A stretch of DNA of 23,671 nucleotides, taken from CALKHT01 sp964511575 (GTDB lineage: Bacteria > Planctomycetota > Phycisphaerae > Phycisphaerales > Phycisphaeraceae). Location: the NCBI GenBank assembly GCA_964511575.1, contig CAZEFM010000058.1, positions 1 through 23,671 on the forward strand. The letters run 5' to 3'. Made by a program: the position numbers and the translations under genes. The notes beneath the pieces were generated by a model, which did not search any database, had not been told where the DNA came from, and was given only the letters and a program-made list of their open reading frames with translations. Shown one piece after another: positions 14,697 to 22,639 of this stretch (the stretch's first letter is position 1; every line of letters begins with the position of its first letter).

Positions 14697-16205
14697 TCAC
14701 AATCTCACGCCATCGAGACGGCGAAGCAGATCCTCGTACACTTCGATGCGTCGATCGTAGAGCTTGCGTGCGTTGCGGTCGGGCGACACCTTCTCGCCTA
14801 CCTTGATCCACCGTTTCGCCGCGGCGGGCAGCGAACGAACCAGCCCCACCCCGTGCGCCGCCACCAGTGCCGCGCCTGCCGGAGCGCCCAGCGACCGATC
14901 GATCCGCCGCACTGGCACGCCAAGGACATCCGCTTTGATCTGGTTCCACAGCCGACTCACCTCACCGCCGCCCGTCACACGCAGTTCCGACATCGCGAAG
15001 TCGCGATACAGCGACCCGAGCACACGCTTGTACAGCGCATACTCCAAAGGCACCGCTTCAAGCACCGCGCGATACAGATGCGCTGCCTGGTGATCCCACG
15101 TCAGTCCCGCCCACGCCCCGCGAAGGTGTGGCTGACTCGGCGAAACGCGTCCACCCAGGTGAGGCAGGAACAGGGGCAACCCGTCCGACAGCGACAGCTT
15201 CGCCGCAGCCGCATCAAGGTCGCGCAGCGTCAAGGTTCCGGTGTCACCTCCGCGGCTGGTGATCTCGCTCTGGAACCACTTGAGATTCATCCCCCCACCG
15301 TTGATGTAGGCGTAGGGATGCCACAGCCCTTCGATGACTGAACGGCCGCAACCGAGCATGCGATGCCGGCGGTCGGCTTTGAACGACGCCGTGGTCGCGG
15401 CAAACACCGAAGCGGTGCCCGCCACATCGACGCAGATGCCCTCGCGCACCGCCCCACCCGCCAGGAAGCTCGCCGCCGTGTCGCCGCAACCCGCCACCAC
15501 CGGCGTACCACGTTTCAGCTTGCACGACCGAGCGGCCGCGGCGGTCAATCCCCCCACCACCAGGCTGGGTTTCACGATGCGCGGCAGCTTCGCTTCATCC
15601 ACGTCGAACAGTTCGCACAGTTCGCTGTCCCATCGCGCCAGACGATTGTCGGCGAACCCGGAAAAGTGCAGATAGGTTTCGTCGATGAACGCCTGCGAGG
15701 CGTCCAACCCACACAAACGCATCGCGGCGTAACCGCCCGGCTGCACGAACGACGCCACGCGCCGGTAATCGCCCTTGCGCTGAGTCTTCCACCAGAGAAT
15801 CTTCGGCCCATGGTTGTAGCTCGGGGCACAACCCGTGCGTGCCACCACCCGATCACCCGCTTGCCGTTCCATCACCGCGATCTGTTCCGCGCAGCGCGTG
15901 TCCAGCCACGAGTCGTAAGGGGTCACCGCCTTCCCGTCCGCTCCGATGCCGATCACCCCCGCCATCTGCCCATCGATACCAATCCCCGCCACCTCTTCCG
16001 CGGCGATGTCAGCCTCGGCGACACATTGACAAATTGTGCGACACACCGAGGCGAACTGACACTCGGGGTCCTCCTCCACCACGCCAGACCGAGGCGTGTG
16101 CAGCTTCGACGCCTCGAACGCCTGGGCCAGACACCTGCCATCACTCGAAAAGAGCACCGCCTTGGTGCCCTGCGTTCCGATGTCAACCCCGATCAACAGA
16201 CTCAT
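14697..16205 (-). CDS. FGGY-family carbohydrate kinase (xylulokinase-like)
   Basis: The 502-residue protein has the FGGY plan: the first ATPase motif 'IGVDIGTQGTKAVLFSSDG', 'GIGIDGQMAGVIGI', the middle 'GCGDTAASFLAGGAV' and 'VDVAGTASVFAATT', and the C-terminal 'LRVTGGGEVSRLWNQIKADV' adenosine-binding segment. The length is normal for the family. FGGY kinases phosphorylate ketoses, polyols or glycerol with ATP in the cytoplasm. The xylulokinase-like wording is only a best guess. The start ATG overlaps the stop of the zinc dehydrogenase gene (ATGA at 16202-16205), which argues for coupled expression. It probably phosphorylates the ketose made by the isomerase-like or dehydrogenase enzymes of the operon, feeding the cupin isomerase. 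Confidence 0.92.
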   Translation of the reverse strand: MSLLIGVDIGTQGTKAVLFSSDGRCLAQAFEASKLHTPRSGVVEEDPECQFASVCRTICQCVAEADIAAEEVAGIGIDGQMAGVIGIGADGKAVTPYDSWLDTRCAEQIAVMERQAGDRVVARTGCAPSYNHGPKILWWKTQRKGDYRRVASFVQPGGYAAMRLCGLDASQAFIDETYLHFSGFADNRLARWDSELCELFDVDEAKLPRIVKPSLVVGGLTAAAARSCKLKRGTPVVAGCGDTAASFLAGGAVREGICVDVAGTASVFAATTASFKADRRHRMLGCGRSVIEGLWHPYAYINGGGMNLKWFQSEITSRGGDTGTLTLRDLDAAAAKLSLSDGLPLFLPHLGGRVSPSQPHLRGAWAGLTWDHQAAHLYRAVLEAVPLEYALYKRVLGSLYRDFAMSELRVTGGGEVSRLWNQIKADVLGVPVRRIDRSLGAPAGAALVAAHGVGLVRSLPAAAKRWIKVGEKVSPDRNARKLYDRRIEVYEDLLRRLDGVRL

Positions 16206-17347
16206 TGACCCGTTCCCTGCATCGCCCCGAGCCTCGCTCGTGTGATGGCTGAGTGGCGCACCACGTGCGCCTCCTGATCATCGCTGGAAAAACAGATCGA
16301 GCGATCCGCACCGATCACGATCTTCATCCCCTCGCCGCTTTGTGCCCGCTCATAGGCGCGGTCCAACTCCGATAGATGAAACGCATCGGAAATGATCGGC
16401 GTCACATCAACCGTGTTCCGCGCGATCAACTTCAACGCATCGCGATAGTCGCGCGGCGAACCACCCGTCATGCCCGTCACCACCAGATTCCTGTAATGGA
16501 TCGGGTTGGTGTTCAGCGTCACCCCCGCCGTGCCGTTCGCCCATCCGGCAAACAGGCACAGGCGCCCGAACGGCGCGAGAATCTCCACCGCCTCCTGCTG
16601 CAACTGAGGCACCGGCACCGCCAGAATCACCACGTCCACACCCCGGCCGGATGTCTGCTCCGCCACCCAGTCGCGCACCGACTGCTTCGTCGAGTTCACC
16701 ACGTCCGTCGCGCCGATCTGCCGCGCCGCCTCCAGGCGCGAGTCATTCAAATCCACCGCGATGATCCGCGAAGCGCCGCTGATGCCCGCAAGCATCATGT
16801 TCAACAGCCCCATCGGCCCCGCGCCGTAAACCAGCACCGCGTCCCCCACGTCGATCCGCGAGGCTCGCACGCCGTTCAACGCACACGACAACGGCTCCGC
16901 CAGCGTCGCTTCCAACGCCGACACGTTGCCCGGCAACGGCACCACGCTGCCCTGCGCGATCGCGGCGTGCGGAATACGCACAAACTCCGCGTGCGCGCCA
17001 TCGAACGTGATGCCGAACGCCTCATAGTCCGGGCACATGTTCATCAGCCCGCGGGCGCACATCTCGCACGAGCCGCACCCGATGTTCGGCGCAACCCCCA
17101 CGCGCATCCCCACCTCAAAGCCATGCACGCGAGGACCTGCCTCTTCGATACGACCGACGAACTCGTGACCCAGCGTAATCGTCTGCCCATCGGTCAACTT
17201 GCGGTGACCGTGCCGGATGATCTTCACATCCGTCCCGCAGATCGACGCCGCTTCCACCCGCACCAGCAATTCATCGTCACCGATCGCAGGAACGGCCACC
17301 TTTTCGATCGCCAGACCACCGCCCTGTGTGTACCTTGCCGCCAGCAT
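16202..17347 (-). CDS. Zinc-dependent medium-chain alcohol dehydrogenase (polyol/threonine dehydrogenase-like)
   Basis: The 381-residue protein has the catalytic zinc residues Cys37 ('ICGTD') and His61-Glu62 ('GHEFVGRI'), and the four structural-zinc cysteines 91, 94, 97 and 105 in 'CGSCEMCARGLMNMC'. The NAD loop is 'VYGAGPMGLLN', with Asp in 'IIAVDLNDSR' favouring NAD. These match sorbitol, threonine and related sugar-alcohol dehydrogenases. The start is ATG at 17347, five bases after the previous stop, with AAAGGTG upstream; the open frame continues to 17485 but only as overlap with the previous gene. The last 40 residues past 'MKIVIGAD' look like an extension not seen in typical members. 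It could oxidise a polyol or secondary hydroxyl in the pathway. Confidence 0.9.
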   Translation of the reverse strand: MLAARYTQGGGLAIEKVAVPAIGDDELLVRVEAASICGTDVKIIRHGHRKLTDGQTITLGHEFVGRIEEAGPRVHGFEVGMRVGVAPNIGCGSCEMCARGLMNMCPDYEAFGITFDGAHAEFVRIPHAAIAQGSVVPLPGNVSALEATLAEPLSCALNGVRASRIDVGDAVLVYGAGPMGLLNMMLAGISGASRIIAVDLNDSRLEAARQIGATDVVNSTKQSVRDWVAEQTSGRGVDVVILAVPVPQLQQEAVEILAPFGRLCLFAGWANGTAGVTLNTNPIHYRNLVVTGMTGGSPRDYRDALKLIARNTVDVTPIISDAFHLSELDRAYERAQSGEGMKIVIGADRSICFSSDDQEAHVVRHSAITRARLGAMQGTGQ

Positions 17348-17352
17348 ACAAA

Positions 17353-18399
17353 TTACACCTTTACGGCTTGCTCCAGTTCGACCGCCTCGTGCGTCCGAAT
17401 GGATTGATTGATCGCCACCACTGCACGCACCGCTTCCAGACCATCCTGTCCCGTCACGCGCGGCATCGCATCGCCAAGCACACACTCAACGAAGTGCTGC
17501 ATCTCCGCCAGGTACGCATCCTTGAACAGGTTGCGCCAGCTCACCACCGCCTTGCCGTGCACCTGCCCCTGCACATCGATCCACGTCAAACCATTTTGCT
17601 GTGCCGAGCCGAGAAAGAGCACGCCTTTTTCGCACAGAATCTCCACCCGCGCGTCGTAGCCGTAATGTGCCGGACACGCCCCGTCGATCACCCCCAGCGT
17701 GTCGTCGGCAAACCGGAACTGCGCCACCACGTTGTCGTAGAAATCCGGGTGCGACTCCTTCGCATCCGGACACTTGAAGTTGTGCCCCTCGGCATACACC
17801 CGGCGGATCGTCGAACCGGTGAACCAGTGCAGCGAATCGATGTCGTGACTGTTCACCTCGGCGACGATGCCGTTGCTCTTGGAAAGGTCGTACATCCACG
17901 CCCCGGGACCACCCGGGCCGCGGCCCGTCGACTTGATGTTCATCACCCGGCCGAGCACGCCCGAATCCAGCGTCTCCTTGGCTCGCATGAAGTTCTCATC
18001 AAAGCGTCGCATGAACCCGATCTGCAGTTTCACCCCCGCCTTCGCCACCGCGTCGTTGATCGCCTCGCACTCGGCGACGGTCACCGCCATCGGCTTCTCA
18101 AGAAAGATGTGCTTGCCCGCCGCCGCCGCCGCACACGCGATCTCGCAGTGCAAAAACGTCGGCGTCACGATCACCACCGCATCCACCTGCGCATCGCTCA
18201 CAGCCTGGCGGTAGTCGCGGTACAGCGTCGACACACCCAACGCCTCGCCCGCCTGCTTCAAAAGATCGGCGTTCGCATCACAGATCGCCACAAGTTCCGC
18301 ATCGGCGATGCGCTCAACAATGTTGCGGGCGTGAATCAACCCGGCGCGCCCGGCGCCGATCAGACAAAACTTCACCGTGTTCGATTGCAATGAACTCAT
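17353..18399 (-). CDS. Gfo/Idh/MocA-family oxidoreductase (first gene of the operon)
   Basis: The 348-residue protein has the Rossmann loop 'CLIGAGRAGLIHARN' (Gly15 to Gly20), the signature 'IFLEKPMAVTVAE' (Glu101-Lys102-Pro103) and the C-terminal 'EVNSHDIDSLHWFTG' active-site segment with His and Asp. It resembles myo-inositol 2-dehydrogenase-type members, which oxidise a ring hydroxyl with NAD, but IolG identity cannot be claimed without alignment. The ATG at 18399 is directly preceded by AAGG. A TTG at 18390, better spaced from that box, is an alternative start. It is first in the ten-gene operon, about 40 bases after the predicted transcription start, so it is likely a key early step. Confidence 0.9.
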   Translation of the reverse strand: MSSLQSNTVKFCLIGAGRAGLIHARNIVERIADAELVAICDANADLLKQAGEALGVSTLYRDYRQAVSDAQVDAVVIVTPTFLHCEIACAAAAAGKHIFLEKPMAVTVAECEAINDAVAKAGVKLQIGFMRRFDENFMRAKETLDSGVLGRVMNIKSTGRGPGGPGAWMYDLSKSNGIVAEVNSHDIDSLHWFTGSTIRRVYAEGHNFKCPDAKESHPDFYDNVVAQFRFADDTLGVIDGACPAHYGYDARVEILCEKGVLFLGSAQQNGLTWIDVQGQVHGKAVVSWRNLFKDAYLAEMQHFVECVLGDAMPRVTGQDGLEAVRAVVAINQSIRTHEAVELEQAVKV

Positions 18400-18443
18400 C
18401 CTTACAGATTGTCAGGGGTGGACCGCGAAGGGCTTACATGCTT

Positions 18444-18471
18444 ATTGTACGTATGTACGGTCATAATGCAA
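18444..18471 (-). promoter_or_regulatory. Promoter of the ten-gene sugar operon
   Basis: On the minus strand TTGCAT (18471-18466) and TACAAT (18449-18444) are separated by 16 bases, a good sigma70-type pair. Transcription would begin near 18437, leaving a leader of about 40 bases before the first start codon. The spacer and -10 box are occupied by the operator-like element at 18445-18465. Confidence 0.6.
18445..18465 (-). promoter_or_regulatory. Operator-like element, copy 1 (sugar operon)
   Basis: Reading the minus strand, the element is TATGACCGTACATACGTA followed by CAA. It agrees with the copy at 22194-22214 in 16 of 21 positions. It contains two TACG cores eight bases apart and lies between the -35 and -10 boxes, overlapping the -10, the usual place for a repressor site. 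The neighbouring GntR-type regulator is the obvious candidate to bind it; that link is inference. Confidence 0.55.
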
Positions 18472-18491
18472 GCCGGCGGCCTTGGTTTTTT
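18469..18491 (+). terminator. Weak terminator-like hairpin with T run
   Basis: CAAGCC (18469-18474) can pair with GGCCTTG (18478-18484, one bulge), followed by G and six T. Its orientation fits plus-strand transcription, yet no plus-strand gene ends here. It may be fortuitous, or act on antisense transcripts. Confidence 0.25.
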
Positions 18492-18606
18492 AAGCTACTC
18501 CTCATCGCGTTGTCAGCGATTGGTGCCCGTCTGAAAAGTTGTCACACAGCGGGATTGGCACCGTACTGCGACGCGGCACACTCCCGCATGCTCAGAGCAA
18601 CCGCGA

Positions 18607-19422
18607 TCAGCGGAATCCCCAAATGTAACCCTGCGCTGCCGAGCCGATCGCGACTTCGATCGTCTTTCCGAGCTCGCCATCCGCGTAGGCGTACCAGCGG
18701 GCCGAACCATCCACGTGCACCTGATTGAATCCTTCGGGGTTGGCGGTTGAAAGATCCATGCCGCCCGCCGAGGTGTGCGGCGCGTGCCGCCAATACCCCT
18801 GGGTGCCGCGCCAATCTTCGATCAGGTCGGCGAAGAGCCCCATGTTTGGCGCATCATCCACACTGACAGGCGCGGGGGCCACCATGTACCATGGACCGCC
18901 CCGACGCGCGACCCAGTTCTGGCGAAAGTCCGCAAAGTAGGAATAACCCCAGGCGTAATACTCGCCGAGACTACCCGCGGGGTACGCCGCCACCTTGTGA
19001 TACTCGTTCCACGCCGTTTCAAACGAGTGCAGCGAATCCGCCTCCGCCGTCGCCGGACAGTAGAAGGCGCGCGTGCTCGTTTCGACCGTGTAGCCGTCGA
19101 GGTAACCGACCCAGATGTCACGTATGTCCGTAGCCGGGTTGCCGTTGTACGCGACCTGCGGCGCCCAGAGGTGCGACGCGGGGTTGGTCGGATCGCTGCG
19201 ACGTCGCTCGGGGTACTTCCCGTCGTTGTCACCCGCTGCGGTGGTCGCGGCAACACCCACCGACCGCAGATTACTGAGGCACAGCGTGCGCCGCGCTGAT
19301 TCACGTGCCCGCGACAACGCAGGCAGAAGCAGCGCGATCAGCAACGCGATGATCGCAATCACCACGAGTAACTCGATAAGGGTGAAACCGCGAGGACGGA
19401 ACGTTATCGAAGTGCGCGTCAT
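18607..19422 (-). CDS. Type II secretion / type IV pilin-like pseudopilin (second copy)
   Basis: The 271-residue protein has a prepilin leader ending in 'RPRG', cleavage before Phe13, Glu17 at +5, and the helix 'FTLIELLVVIAIIALLIALL'. The globular part ends with 'GFNQVHVDGSARWYAY', a variant of the planctomycetal H-X9-DG region. The ATG at 19422 has AAGGGA about eight bases upstream. It lies 117 bases after the stop of a PEP-CTERM gene on the same strand, the same order as the pair at 3322-4858; a hairpin (19504-19525) sits between them. A role in a periplasmic pseudopilus or in surface display of the PEP-CTERM partner is possible but unproven. Confidence 0.88.
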   Translation of the reverse strand: MTRTSITFRPRGFTLIELLVVIAIIALLIALLLPALSRARESARRTLCLSNLRSVGVAATTAAGDNDGKYPERRRSDPTNPASHLWAPQVAYNGNPATDIRDIWVGYLDGYTVETSTRAFYCPATAEADSLHSFETAWNEYHKVAAYPAGSLGEYYAWGYSYFADFRQNWVARRGGPWYMVAPAPVSVDDAPNMGLFADLIEDWRGTQGYWRHAPHTSAGGMDLSTANPEGFNQVHVDGSARWYAYADGELGKTIEVAIGSAAQGYIWGFR

Positions 19423-19503
19423 AGGCTGTTCCCTTCAAGCCTGGTTCAAATCGATCGATCGACGCTTCTCCCACCTCCATGGGACCTCGGAATGGAAAGT
19501 CGA

Positions 19504-19525
19504 CATCCGCGCGTTAACGCGGATG
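19504..19525 (-). repeat. Inverted repeat between PEP-CTERM and pseudopilin genes
   Basis: CATCCGCG and CGCGGATG form an eight-base perfect inverted repeat around six bases. It lies 15 bases past the PEP-CTERM stop on the minus strand. No T run follows, so it may protect the 3' end of the upstream message or weaken read-through; a Rho-independent terminator is less likely. Confidence 0.45.
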
Positions 19526-19539
19526 CCGAGAGGCAGGTT

Positions 19540-20849
19540 TTACTTGCGACGACGCAGCATCAGAACAGCACCAGCGCTCAGCAGCACCAGCGAAGCCGGC
19601 TCGGGAATGGCGTACATCTGAATGACCTGACCGTTGTCCGTGTCCACCAGACGCAGCGCGATATCCGAAGGACCATCGAGAACCAGATTCGCAAAGTTTT
19701 CAACCGTGGCGGCGGACAACACGTCCCAGGTTTCACCTTCCGCGTAGGCGTAGGCGCTGAAGTCCGCGACAATCGTCGCGCCTTCCCGGATCGACGCCGT
19801 GTCAGCAATGTTGATCACCGACAGACCACCCAGCTCATCGAGGACCAGTTCCAGCACGCCACCGTGACCGTAGTTGATCGCGTTGATTTCAGCGGCGCTG
19901 CCCTCCACGCGGAACACCCCGTTCGCCGAGATGTCGATCCGCCCGGTGGTGATGTCGAGCGTCCCGCCGGAAATGCTGTAGACCGCGTGGGTGTTGACGG
20001 CCCCCTGACCGATCCACAGGCCTGAACCATCGATAGTCACCGCACCGTTCGTTTGCGTAAACGTCACCTGCGAGTCATTCGTGTTCCCCAGCGCCATCCA
20101 GTCGCCCGCATGGAACTCACCACCGCTCAGCTCATAACTGCTGGCGCGATTGAACAGTGCGAAGCCGCCAAGATTGACCGAACCGGCCGACTGAACGCCA
20201 TTGAACGAAGCTGTGGGATCGATGCCGGCCCAGAGATAGCCCGCCGCATTGATCTGGCCGCCGGTGATGTTCACCGAAGCCTTTGCCCCCCACCCCCAGT
20301 TGAGCCAGCCGGCGTTGAGCGTGCCGCCGCTCATTTCCAGATGCCCGTTGTCGTCGGTCCAGCCCCCCAGAACCAGGTCGTTGGCCACGTTAAAGGTCGC
20401 ATTGTCGCGGATGGTTAGAACGCTCGCGGCATCGTTGAGGTTTCCGCGACCGATGTCGATGCGGTCCACCAGCGTCAGCATCGCGTCACCTTCCAGGGTT
20501 ATCGTGCTGGGATTGCCCGCACTGCCCAGTCGCGACGTTTCGCCGTTGACGGTCATGTTCGCGCTGCCGCCGAGCGTCAGGTGGCCCGCTCCGACATCAC
20601 CGATGTAGAGGATATTGGCAACCGTCACGTTTCCGCCGGTCTGCACATACGAACCGCTGGTGTCGCTGTCGCCGCCCACCCCCAGGCGGAAGGTTCCGCC
20701 CATGTTGAAGTCCGCGGCGTTGTTCACCACGCCGCCGCCCCCGATCTGAAGAATGCTCCCGTCAACGGGCGACTGATTCGGAAGCATCTGTGTCTGGTTG
20801 TACCAGATGTTGTCCTGCAGATTGCCCGTCCCACCGGGCCAGACATACG
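19540..20849 (-). CDS. PEP-CTERM protein with beta-solenoid-like repeats, 5' end lost in assembly gap
   Basis: About 436 residues are visible. The body is a series of Gly-, Asn- and Thr-rich segments of roughly 40 residues, for example 'VQTGGNVTVANILYIGD', 'MSGGTLNAGWLNWGWG', 'LSGGEFHAGDWMALGNT' and 'ISGGTLDITTGRIDIS', resembling autotransporter-like beta-solenoid PEP-CTERM proteins. The C-terminus has the sorting tail 'IPEPASLVLLSAG' plus helix and 'LRRRK'. The protein is expected at the cell surface or in the matrix, processed by exosortase. The first visible residues ('YVWPGGTGNLQDNIWYN') look like the start of the mature domain, so mainly a signal peptide and a short N-terminus seem to be missing. 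The short frame beyond the N run (from 20961) need not belong to this gene. Confidence 0.85.
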
Positions 20850-20949
20850 NNNNNNNNNNNNNNNNNNNNNNNNNNNNNNNNNNNNNNNNNNNNNNNNNNN
20901 NNNNNNNNNNNNNNNNNNNNNNNNNNNNNNNNNNNNNNNNNNNNNNNNN
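20850..20949. other. Assembly gap of 100 N
   Basis: Exactly 100 undetermined bases interrupt the PEP-CTERM gene. A round number usually marks a scaffold join of unknown true length, so distance and even adjacency across it are uncertain. Confidence 0.95.
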
Positions 20950-21104
20950 CGCCTCCCGCATAAAGCAATATCATTCGGTTATTAAGTTTGTAATGGTTTT
21001 ATGCTCTAGGGCAGATGCGCCTTTTCTCCCTCACGTCAGCAGTTCGCGTCCCGCATTCGACAACGCAACTGCGGCCCGGCTGACGCCCTGATGGAACGTC
21101 GCCT

Positions 21105-22013
21105 TCAACGGTTCTCCGCCTGCTTGATTTCCTCGTGGGTGAAATAGTCCGCCACGATGCCCTGCTCAGGGATCTCCACCTTCGCGGTCCAGGCGATCGC
21201 GTTCAGTATGACCTTGCGGAATTGCTCGTTTTCCCAGGCGTCATAGAAATGGCCGCAGGAGGTCCCAAAGCCCCGGCCGCCGTTGTCACGCTCACGCGCC
21301 CAGGCAACGACATTGCCGTCGCCGGCACGCCCGTTCAGGGCCGGCACATCGAGAATCGGCTGCGTGCTGCCATCGGCCGGAAAGCGGATGTTATAGTAAT
21401 ACTCATCCCTCAGATTGAACGGCTGCACACCACGGCAGATCGGATGATCCGTGCTCGGCAGCTTCACATCCGCCTTGATGGTGTTGATGGCCGAGTACCA
21501 GTTGCGCTCGCCGTTCTGCTCCCACTGAAAATAGCCGCCGGACCATTCCAGCATGTCGTCGCGATATGCCTCCGGGCCGAACACTGCGAAGTGGAACGTC
21601 ACTAGGCCACAACCGCGATCCATCTGCTTCCGCACGAATTCGAGACGTTCGGGCGTTTCCAGATGAAGTGCTTCGCGACCGATGGAACCATCGCGACCAT
21701 CGGAGATGATCACGATCGTGTCCGCCTTCTCCAGCGCGGTTTGATCCTCCGGCCAACCCTTGAAGAAGGTCGCCACCTCGACCTTGTCCGCCACGTTGGA
21801 GTTTCGCAGCATCACCGCCAGCAGGCGAACGCTCCACGCATAGTCGTGATACCCATTGCCCTCCGGCCCGTGACTTTCCGGACCTGCGATCAGCACGATC
21901 CGCCGAACCGGGTTACGCTCGGCATCCTCTGCCTGCAACGCCGGAGCCATACATGCCGCCAGGCACGCAGCGACAAGTGCAAACACGATCGTCAAAGCAC
22001 CCTTGATTTTCAC
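21105..22013 (-). CDS. Exported ThuA-domain protein
   Basis: The 302-residue protein has a signal peptide ('IVFALVAACLAACMAPALQA') with two possible lipobox cysteines ('LVAAC', 'LAAC') or ordinary cleavage after 'LQA'. The ThuA domain follows: 'RIVLIAGPESHG' near its start, 'DTIVIISDGRDG', 'CGLVTFHFAVFG', and the C-terminal 'GRGFGTSCGHFYDAWENEQF' leading to 'VILNAIAWT'. ThuA is a glutamine-amidotransferase-like fold linked to trehalose and keto-disaccharide use together with Gfo/Idh/MocA dehydrogenases; the biochemical role of exported planctomycetal forms is open. The GTG at 22013 has GGGAG six bases upstream; a second GTG sits at 22016 and the frame extends to 22052. Its promoter carries the same operator-like element as the sugar operon. 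Confidence 0.85.
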   Translation of the reverse strand: MKIKGALTIVFALVAACLAACMAPALQAEDAERNPVRRIVLIAGPESHGPEGNGYHDYAWSVRLLAVMLRNSNVADKVEVATFFKGWPEDQTALEKADTIVIISDGRDGSIGREALHLETPERLEFVRKQMDRGCGLVTFHFAVFGPEAYRDDMLEWSGGYFQWEQNGERNWYSAINTIKADVKLPSTDHPICRGVQPFNLRDEYYYNIRFPADGSTQPILDVPALNGRAGDGNVVAWARERDNGGRGFGTSCGHFYDAWENEQFRKVILNAIAWTAKVEIPEQGIVADYFTHEEIKQAENR

Positions 22014-22193
22014 CACGCTCTCCCTGGTGCGGCCCGACGAGCCACGCCGCACGCCTTATGGTTGACGAATGGAGATGACAACGCTTCAACTCCCACTCTC
22101 CCGGCCTGGCAGACCATCTCCCACCAGCATTTGCCTCGAACTTCAGAGTTGCGTGTGCCCGCAATTTTTTGCGAACATATTCAGATCAACCAC

Positions 22194-22214
22194 TATGTCC
22201 GTACAATCGTATCA
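22194..22214 (+). promoter_or_regulatory. Operator-like element, copy 2 (ThuA promoter)
   Basis: The plus strand reads TATGTCCGTACAATCGTA followed by TCA, matching copy 1 at 18445-18465 in 16 of 21 positions (15 of the first 18). It overlaps the -10 box and probable start point of the ThuA gene, again fitting repression. It is in opposite orientation relative to transcription compared with copy 1. Confidence 0.55.
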
Positions 22215-22234
22215 AGACTGCCCGGAGACATCAA
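22206..22234 (-). promoter_or_regulatory. Predicted promoter of the ThuA-domain gene
   Basis: On the minus strand TTGATG (22234-22229) and TACGAT (22211-22206) are 17 bases apart. The resulting message would have a leader of about 185 bases. Confidence 0.45.
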
Positions 22235-22425
22235 GCCTGATTTTCTCGGCATGCCGCAACGACGATGATTTTTCCGACGGAACGCATTAAACCTTTAGAT
22301 AAAGCAGGTTGCGCGTTTTCCGGCAGGGAAGGTGCTTGCATGACAGGCGACCTTCTCCCTCCACTCGCGAGGAGCATCGCCGTTTTCCGCACCGCCTGCA
22401 AGTCGTGTCACGTGGAAAAGCATGT

Positions 22426-22454
22426 TTGACATGACCTATGGTTTGGATGGTATT
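22426..22454 (+). promoter_or_regulatory. Possible promoter of the GntR regulator gene
   Basis: A perfect TTGACA at 22426-22431 is followed, 17 to 19 bases later, by GGTATT/TATTCG, a poor -10 box. It lies about 200 bases before the regulator's probable start. Confidence 0.3.
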
Positions 22455-22639
22455 CGGGAGAGCAAATTCGTACCCGGATGCGTGATCCGCCCGATGAAGA
22501 ACGGCCGGTGTCGCCCCAACCCGATGTCGGAATGGCGCCGGGCAGCGCGCGGGGCGAGCTTCAGACGTAAAAACCTTTGACAGGACAATCGTTTTCGGGC
22601 ACCCTTGTCGCGGAAGACGCGACAACTTGCGGCGCAACC

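Larger units (their letters stand above)
22014..22639. other. 626-base divergent regulatory region between ThuA and GntR genes
   Basis: It holds the predicted ThuA promoter and operator copy 2, a CGCAA-TTTT-TTGCG hairpin (22160-22173), an imperfect inverted repeat AGGGAAGGT / ACCTTCTCCCT (22325-22360), and a TTGACA promoter pointing to the regulator gene. I see no convincing protein-coding gene; the open frames here lack ribosome-binding sites and family resemblance. Confidence 0.55.

Noticed and set aside
19116..19133. Third partial match to the operator (CGTATGTCCGTA)
   Set aside because: It lies inside the pseudopilin coding region and lacks the CA and second TACG core, so it is probably chance.
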